A stretch of DNA of 10,925 nt from Gammaproteobacteria bacterium (GTDB lineage: Bacteria > Pseudomonadota > Gammaproteobacteria > SZUA-229), in the NCBI GenBank assembly GCA_027858635.1, contig JAQICG010000245.1, positions 1-10,925 on the forward strand, read 5' to 3'. Below the pieces are notes generated by a model. It did not search any database, had not been told where the DNA came from, and saw only the letters and a program-made list of their open reading frames with translations. Positions 5,960-10,925 of this stretch are shown here, piece by piece; within the stretch, counting starts at the first letter, position 1; the number at the start of each line of letters is the position of its first letter. The translations under genes and the position numbers were made by a program.

Positions 5960-6454
5960 ATGAGTACGACAAATACACAATTATCCAAACATGCCTGTGA
6001 GCACATTGATGCGCTGCTCGGCAAGTTTCCCGCAGACAAAAAAAAATCGGCCCTGCTGGGCGCACTGAGTGTGGTGCAGCATGAGAATCAGGGTTTCCTG
6101 ACGGAAGCGCTGATGGATGCGGTGGCGGATTATCTCAATCTGGCCAAAATCGAAGTCTACGAGGTCGCCAGTTTTTATTCGATGTACGAGCTGAAACCGG
6201 TGGCGCGTCACAACGTGGCGATCTGCACCAACATCTGCTGTATGTTGATGGGGTCACAGACCATTGTCGATCATGTGGAGAAACAACTCGGCATCAAGCT
6301 GGGTGAGAGCACCGCCGATAATCGCATTTATCTCAAAGTTGAAGAAGAGTGTCTGGCCGCCTGTGCCGGAGGACCGATGATGCAGGTCGATCACGTTTAT
6401 CACGAAAATCTCACGCCTGAAAAAGTCGATGAGATTCTGGACGGGCTGGAATAA
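5960..6454 (+). CDS. nuoE: NADH-quinone oxidoreductase subunit E, cluster N1a carrier
   Basis: NuoE (24 kDa subunit) is a thioredoxin-like [2Fe-2S] protein in the NADH-dehydrogenase module with NuoF and NuoG. The 164-aa protein shows the N1a ligands as C89-x4-C94 (CTNICC) and C131-x3-C135 (CLAAC). The segment VYEVASFYSMYEL at about 66-78 is a family hallmark. The ATG at 5960 is chosen because upstream in-frame sequence lies within nuoD; the ribosome site is weak, so coupling to nuoD translation is likely. An uninterrupted run of nine A (6038-6046) encodes three lysines (28-30), a slippage-prone tract. The stop overlaps the nuoF start by one base (TAATG). Confidence 0.97.
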   Translation: MSTTNTQLSKHACEHIDALLGKFPADKKKSALLGALSVVQHENQGFLTEALMDAVADYLNLAKIEVYEVASFYSMYELKPVARHNVAICTNICCMLMGSQTIVDHVEKQLGIKLGESTADNRIYLKVEEECLAACAGGPMMQVDHVYHENLTPEKVDEILDGLE

Positions 6455-7746
6455 TGGCAAAAATAACGACCCCTCAGGTTTGCTATGCGACGCTACAGTT
6501 TGCCGACCAGCCCTGGTCCTATGAAAACTATCTGAAAGTCGGCGGTTACGAAGCGTGGCGCAAAATTCTGACTGAGAAAATCACCCCCGAAGAGGTCATC
6601 AATGAAGTTAAGGCTTCTGGCCTGCGGGGCCGGGGCGGTGCCGGTTTTCCCACCGGCCTGAAATGGAGCTTTATGCCGCGTACCGCACCGGTGCAGAAAT
6701 ATCTGGTCTGTAATTCGGACGAAAGCGAGCCGGGTACCTGTAAAGACCGGGACATCCTACGCTTTAATCCGCACGCGCTGGTCGAAGGCATGGCGATTGC
6801 CTGTTATGCCATGGGGGCCGATACCGGTTACAACTATATGCGTGGCGAATTTATGGATGAACCGGCGAAGCATTTTCAGCTGGCGCTGGACGAAGCCTAT
6901 AAAAACGGTCTGCTGGGCGAAAATATTCTGGGCACCGAGGTCACGGTTAATCTCTACGCCTCGCTGGGTGCCGGTGCCTATATCTGCGGTGAAGAGACCG
7001 CCCTGCTGAATTCGTTGGAAGGCGAGCGCGGACTGCCGCGATTCAAGCCACCCTTTCCGGCCAACTTCGGCCTGTACGGCAAACCCACCACCATTAACAA
7101 TACCGAAACCCTCTCTTCGGTGCCGGCCATCATCCGCAATGGCGGTCAGTGGTTTGCCGATCTGGGTATTCCCAATAATGGCGGCGTTAAATTATTTTCA
7201 GTATCGGGCCACGTCGGTGCGCCGGGTAATTTTGAAGTGCCCATGGGGACCCCCTTCAAGGATCTGCTGGCCATGGCCGGCGGCGTGCGCGGCGGTAAAA
7301 GACTGAAAGCGGTGATACCCGGCGGCTCATCCGTGCCGGTGGTGCCGGGCGACATTATGATGGCAGCGAACATGGATTATGATTCGGTCGTGGCCGCCGG
7401 CTCCATGCTGGGTTCGGGCGCGGTCATCGTCATGGACGAAAGCACCGATATGGTAAAAGCCTTGCAGCGTATCTCCCGTTTCTACTATTCGGAGTCCTGT
7501 GGTCAATGTACTCCCTGCCGCGAAGGCACGGGCTGGCTCTACCGCATGTTGACGCGCATCGTGGAAGGCAAGGGCACGCACGAAGAGATCGCCCGGCTGG
7601 ACGACGTCGCCAGCAAAATCGAAGGTCGGACGATCTGCGCCCTAGGCGATGCCGCGGCGATGCCGGTGCGCAGTTTTCTGAAACACTTTAGAGAAGAATT
7701 TGAATACTATGTGGATCACAAGAGAAGCATGGTAAAGGTAGCGTGA
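6454..7746 (+). CDS. nuoF: NADH-quinone oxidoreductase subunit F, NADH and FMN binding
   Basis: NuoF (51 kDa subunit) is the entry point of complex I: it oxidises NADH through FMN and passes electrons to [4Fe-4S] cluster N3. The 430-aa protein has the glycine-rich GRGGAGFPTGLKW at 59-71 and GAGAYICGEETAL at 172-184, the conserved nucleotide and flavin-binding segments. The N3 ligands are C349, C352 and C355 in ESCGQCTPCREGTGW, plus C395 in TICALGDA. The start codon is shared with the nuoE stop (TAATG) and the stop is shared with the nuoG start (TGATG), so translation is probably coupled on both sides. Confidence 0.98.
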   Translation: MAKITTPQVCYATLQFADQPWSYENYLKVGGYEAWRKILTEKITPEEVINEVKASGLRGRGGAGFPTGLKWSFMPRTAPVQKYLVCNSDESEPGTCKDRDILRFNPHALVEGMAIACYAMGADTGYNYMRGEFMDEPAKHFQLALDEAYKNGLLGENILGTEVTVNLYASLGAGAYICGEETALLNSLEGERGLPRFKPPFPANFGLYGKPTTINNTETLSSVPAIIRNGGQWFADLGIPNNGGVKLFSVSGHVGAPGNFEVPMGTPFKDLLAMAGGVRGGKRLKAVIPGGSSVPVVPGDIMMAANMDYDSVVAAGSMLGSGAVIVMDESTDMVKALQRISRFYYSESCGQCTPCREGTGWLYRMLTRIVEGKGTHEEIARLDDVASKIEGRTICALGDAAAMPVRSFLKHFREEFEYYVDHKRSMVKVA

Positions 7747-10190
7747 TGACAGAAGAACTGGTAACAATTACGGTCGATGGTCAGGAACTGAAAGCGCCGA
7801 AAGGGGCGATGCTGATCAGTGTCACCGACAGGGAAAATATTCGCGTGCCCCGTTTCTGTTATCACGAGAAACTGTCGGTGGCGGCGAACTGCCGCATGTG
7901 CCTGGTGGAAGTGGAAAAAGCGCCCAAACCGCTGCCCGCCTGTGCCACGCCGATCATGGAAGGCATGGTGGTGCATACCCGTTCTGCGGCGGCCAAAGCG
8001 GCGCAGCAGTCGGTGATGGAGTTTCTGCTCATCAATCATCCTCTGGACTGCCCGATCTGTGATCAGGGTGGAGAGTGTGAATTGCAGGATGTGGCCATGG
8101 CCTATGGCCAGGATGCCTCGCAGTATACTGAAACCAAACGCGTTGTTTTTGATAAAAGCATCGGCCCGCTGATTGCCACTGAACTGACTCGCTGCATCCA
8201 CTGCACCCGCTGTGTGCGTTTCGGTGAGGAGATTGCCGGAGTGCGCGAACTGGGCATGACCAGTCGCGGCGAACACGCCCGCATCGCTACCTTCATGAAT
8301 TCGGCGGTGACGTCCGAGCTGTCGGGTAACGTGATCGACCTCTGCCCGGTAGGTGCCTTAACCGCCAAGCCTTCGCGCTATTCAGCGCGTGCCTGGGAGA
8401 TGATCCAGCATGCATCCATAGCGCCACACGACTGTGTCGGCTCCAATATTTTTGTGCACACTTTCCGCAATGATGTGGTGCGCGTGGTGCCCCGCGATAA
8501 CGAAAGCATTAATGAAGTCTGGATTTCAGACCGCGACCGTTTCAGCTATGAGGGCGTCGACAGTGCAGAGCGCCTGACCACGCCCATGGTTAAACATAAC
8601 GGTGAGTGGAAGGCGACCGACTGGGATACCGCCATGGGCGTTGCCAGTGACCGCATCAAGGCGTTGCTCGAAGACGAAGCGGCGGGTGCGGATACAATCG
8701 CCGCGCTGGTCTCGCCCGGCTCCACACTGGAAGAGCTCTATCTGGCGCAGAAACTGATGCGCTCCATGGGCAGCGGCAATATCGATCATCGTCTGCGCCA
8801 GAGCGATTTCAGTGATCAGGACATGGCTCCGGTGATGCCCTGGCTGGGACAGAATATCGAAGACCTCGAGGCGCTGAATGCGGCGCTTCTGATCGGTTCC
8901 AATGTGCGCAAAGAGCAGCCCATAATCGGGCACCGCCTGAGAAAGGCCGTGGTGAACCACGGCGCGCAAATCAGTTTTATCAATCCGCGTGCTTACGAAA
9001 TTAATTTCCCGGTGGCCAATAGTATTGCGGTGGCGCAGCAGCATTTGGCCGGTGAGCTGGCACTGGTTGCCGCCGCGGCCTACAAAGCCTCCAAACATGC
9101 CATGGCGGCGCATCTGAAGAAAATGCTGACCGGCCTGAAACCCGACGAGACGCATAAGGCCATCGTGGCGCAGTTGAAATCAGCCGAAAAGAGTACGGTG
9201 CTGCTGGGCAATCTGGCCGCCATGCATCCCAACTACTCGGCGCTAAGGGCACTGGCCGGGGCCATCGCCACGGAAACCGACAGCGTGCTGGGCTATTTAA
9301 GCGAAGGCGCTAATAGCGCAGGCGCGTGGTTAGCGGGTGCGGTGCCGCATCGCGGCGTAGCCGGTGCTGCTGCGGCTCCTGAAGCGCAAACGGAGGAGGC
9401 CGAGAGTGATGCGGCTGAAGCGGCGGGCGTCGTTACCGGCTACCATGCCGGCGAGCTAAAAAACCGGTCGCCCTCAGCGGTGATTCTGCTCAATGTGGAA
9501 CCCGATCTGGATAGCGTGCATGCAATAAGCCCCGCCCTGGAGCAGGCCGACATGGTGGTGGCGATCAGCGCTTATGATTCGCCGGCCCTGCGTGAGTGCG
9601 CCAACGTGTTGCTGCCTGCGGGCAGCTTCACTGAAACCTCCGGCACCTTTGTCAACGTCGAAGGTTTCTGGCAAAATTTTAAAGGTATCCGTCAGCCGCA
9701 GGGCGAAGCGCGTCCGGCGTGGAAGATTCTGCGGGTGCTGGCAAATCTGCTGGAACAGAAAAATTTTGATTATATGTCTTCGCAGGAGGTGCGCGATGAG
9801 CTGCGCGCGGCGTGTGAAAACATCGAGTTGAGCAATGCCGCCTCCGGCGCGGCGGTGGTGGAGATCGAGGCGGTGGCCGACGGCTTGATGCGCGCCGGTG
9901 ATGTGCCCATGTATGCGGGCGATGCACTGCTGCGTCGTGCCACCTCGCTGCAGAAAGCCAGTGATGCACAGTCGCTGTGTGTGAGATTAAATGCCCAGGA
10001 AGCAGCGCGTCTGGGCGTGGCAGATGGTGAAACCGTTGCAGTGTCACAGGGCGAGCTCAGTGCGCGCATGGATCTGCTGATCGACGACAGCATTCCCGAG
10101 GGTTCGGCCTGGATTCCGCTGGCGCTGAAAGGCAGCGAATTGCTGGGCGATGCGTTTGCGGCGATCAAGGTGGAAAAGGCTGAATCATGA
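7746..10190 (+). CDS. nuoG: NADH-quinone oxidoreductase subunit G
   Basis: NuoG (75 kDa subunit) wires electrons from NuoF toward NuoB through several iron-sulfur clusters. The 814-aa protein has a ferredoxin-like N-terminus with N1b ligands C38, C49, C52 and C66. N5 ligands are H98, C102, C105 and C111 (HPLDCPICDQGGEC), and N4 ligands are C150, C153, C156 and C200. The rest is the molybdopterin-oxidoreductase-like domain, which binds no known cofactor here. The extra N7 motif of E. coli is absent: only C230 remains in the region (IAPHDCVGSN). Residues 539-562 are an alanine/glutamate-rich low-complexity stretch. The ATG at 7746 is chosen over the GTG at 7743, with AAAGG seven bases upstream. 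It overlaps nuoH by 4 bp. Confidence 0.98.
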   Translation: MTEELVTITVDGQELKAPKGAMLISVTDRENIRVPRFCYHEKLSVAANCRMCLVEVEKAPKPLPACATPIMEGMVVHTRSAAAKAAQQSVMEFLLINHPLDCPICDQGGECELQDVAMAYGQDASQYTETKRVVFDKSIGPLIATELTRCIHCTRCVRFGEEIAGVRELGMTSRGEHARIATFMNSAVTSELSGNVIDLCPVGALTAKPSRYSARAWEMIQHASIAPHDCVGSNIFVHTFRNDVVRVVPRDNESINEVWISDRDRFSYEGVDSAERLTTPMVKHNGEWKATDWDTAMGVASDRIKALLEDEAAGADTIAALVSPGSTLEELYLAQKLMRSMGSGNIDHRLRQSDFSDQDMAPVMPWLGQNIEDLEALNAALLIGSNVRKEQPIIGHRLRKAVVNHGAQISFINPRAYEINFPVANSIAVAQQHLAGELALVAAAAYKASKHAMAAHLKKMLTGLKPDETHKAIVAQLKSAEKSTVLLGNLAAMHPNYSALRALAGAIATETDSVLGYLSEGANSAGAWLAGAVPHRGVAGAAAAPEAQTEEAESDAAEAAGVVTGYHAGELKNRSPSAVILLNVEPDLDSVHAISPALEQADMVVAISAYDSPALRECANVLLPAGSFTETSGTFVNVEGFWQNFKGIRQPQGEARPAWKILRVLANLLEQKNFDYMSSQEVRDELRAACENIELSNAASGAAVVEIEAVADGLMRAGDVPMYAGDALLRRATSLQKASDAQSLCVRLNAQEAARLGVADGETVAVSQGELSARMDLLIDDSIPEGSAWIPLALKGSELLGDAFAAIKVEKAES

Positions 10191-10925
10191 TTGAATTTAT
10201 CCCCGACTGGCTGATTGCGTTCTGGAACTGGTTCCCGGTGGATGTGCAGACCATGGCCATTATTCTGGGTAAGATCATTCTGATTTTGCTGCCGCTGATG
10301 CTGGCGGTGGCTTATGTCACTTACGCCGAACGCAAGATTATCGGCTACATGCAGGTGCGCATCGGTCCCAATCGGGTTGGCCCGCGCGGCTGGTTGCAGC
10401 CCATTGCTGATGCCCTCAAGTTGATGATGAAAGAGGTCATTCTGCCCACCCAGGCCAACAAGTTTCTGTTTCTGACCGCACCGGTGCTCTCGATTGCACC
10501 CGCGCTGGCGGCATGGGCGGTGATTCCCTTCGACCGGGGCATGGCATTAACGGAGGTTGATGCCGGGCTGCTGTATGTGCTGGCCCTGACCTCGGTCGGC
10601 GTCTACGGGGTGATAATTGCGGGCTGGGCCTCCAATTCAAAATACGCCATTCTCAGTGCCCTGCGTGCGGGTGCGCAAATCGTAGCTTATGAAATCGCCA
10701 TGGGTTTTGCACTGGTGGGGGTTTTGATGGCCAGTGGCAGTCTGAATCTGAGCGCGATTATTGAAAGCCAGGCGGGGGGCATGGGCAGCTGGTTTATCTG
10801 GCCCCTGCTGCCGCTGATGTTTGTCTACTTTATTTCGGGCGTGGCTGAAACCAACCGTGCACCTTTCGATGTCGCCGAAGGCGAATCTGAAATTGTGGCC
10901 GGTTTCCATGTGGAATACTCGGGTA
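10187..10925 (+). CDS. nuoH: NADH-quinone oxidoreductase subunit H, partial (cut by window end)
   Basis: NuoH (ND1 homologue) is the membrane subunit that anchors the peripheral arm and forms the quinone entry tunnel. The first 246 codons are present of a family that usually has about 325-350. The ATG overlaps the nuoG stop (ATGA), with AAAAGG seven bases upstream. Conserved motifs visible are TYAERKIIGYMQVRIGPNRV (45-64), ETNRAPFDVAEGESEIVAGF (221-240) and HVEYSG at the cut end. Hydrophobic segments lie at about 22-46, 94-115, 126-147, 168-184 and 203-219. The acidic residues in the loop from E221 to E244 match the loop thought to couple quinone chemistry to proton pumping. The reading frame is intact up to the window edge. 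Confidence 0.97.
   Translation, partial: MIEFIPDWLIAFWNWFPVDVQTMAIILGKIILILLPLMLAVAYVTYAERKIIGYMQVRIGPNRVGPRGWLQPIADALKLMMKEVILPTQANKFLFLTAPVLSIAPALAAWAVIPFDRGMALTEVDAGLLYVLALTSVGVYGVIIAGWASNSKYAILSALRAGAQIVAYEIAMGFALVGVLMASGSLNLSAIIESQAGGMGSWFIWPLLPLMFVYFISGVAETNRAPFDVAEGESEIVAGFHVEYSG

Noticed and set aside
5287..6039. 250-codon open frame on the minus strand across nuoD and the nuoE start
   Set aside because: It lies opposite the well-conserved nuoD coding frame, has no recognisable domain, and is explained by codon bias of the sense gene.
8398..8470. Possible N7 iron-sulfur site in NuoG
   Set aside because: Only one cysteine (C230) remains where E. coli-type NuoG has a four-cysteine motif. 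The absence is normal for many Proteobacteria and not a defect.
8526..9155. 209-codon open frame on the minus strand within nuoG
   Set aside because: It is antisense to conserved nuoG sequence, rich in His, Gln and Arg as expected of an antisense shadow, and resembles no known protein.

Overview
The window is a typical proteobacterial housekeeping and respiratory segment, most likely from a non-enteric gammaproteobacterium; a betaproteobacterium is the main alternative. Three things suggest this. The gene order is glmM, tpiA, secG, tRNA-Leu(GAG), nuoABCDEFGH. NuoC and NuoD are separate proteins, whereas enterics fuse them. NuoG lacks the extra N7 cysteine motif found in E. coli. GC content is moderate, and all the genes lie on the + strand.

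Layout: positions 1-144 are an AT-rich leader with an imperfect 20-bp direct repeat and no gene. glmM (145-1476) makes the UDP-GlcNAc precursor enzyme phosphoglucosamine mutase. After a 128-bp gap with a plausible promoter comes tpiA (triosephosphate isomerase). secG, a Sec translocon subunit, follows 5 bp later from a GTG start. A perfect TATAAT box inside a 12-bp palindrome precedes tRNA-Leu(GAG) at 2779-2863. E. coli also has this tRNA (leuU) directly after secG.

The 269 bp between the tRNA and nuoA hold no gene, but 2921-3080 form a long imperfect palindrome of about 160 bp. Its two arms pair over almost their full length: 59 of 78 left-arm bases are Watson-Crick paired. All eight transition mismatches become G-U pairs if the minus strand is the RNA. 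This is the most unusual thing in the window. It looks like a MITE-like palindromic element, or a structured RNA or terminator-like region separating the tRNA transcript from the nuo operon.

From 3133 to the window end runs the respiratory complex I operon. Its genes overlap or nearly touch (junctions +10, -15, +8, -4, +1, +1 and +4 bp, with + meaning overlap), which implies co-transcription and translational coupling. NuoEFG form the NADH-oxidising module, NuoBCD carry electrons through N2 to the quinone site, and NuoA and NuoH are membrane subunits. NuoH is cut by the window edge. All iron-sulfur ligands expected for N1a, N1b, N2, N3, N4 and N5 are visible, so the encoded proteins look functional. 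No defence system, mobile gene or CRISPR array is present.
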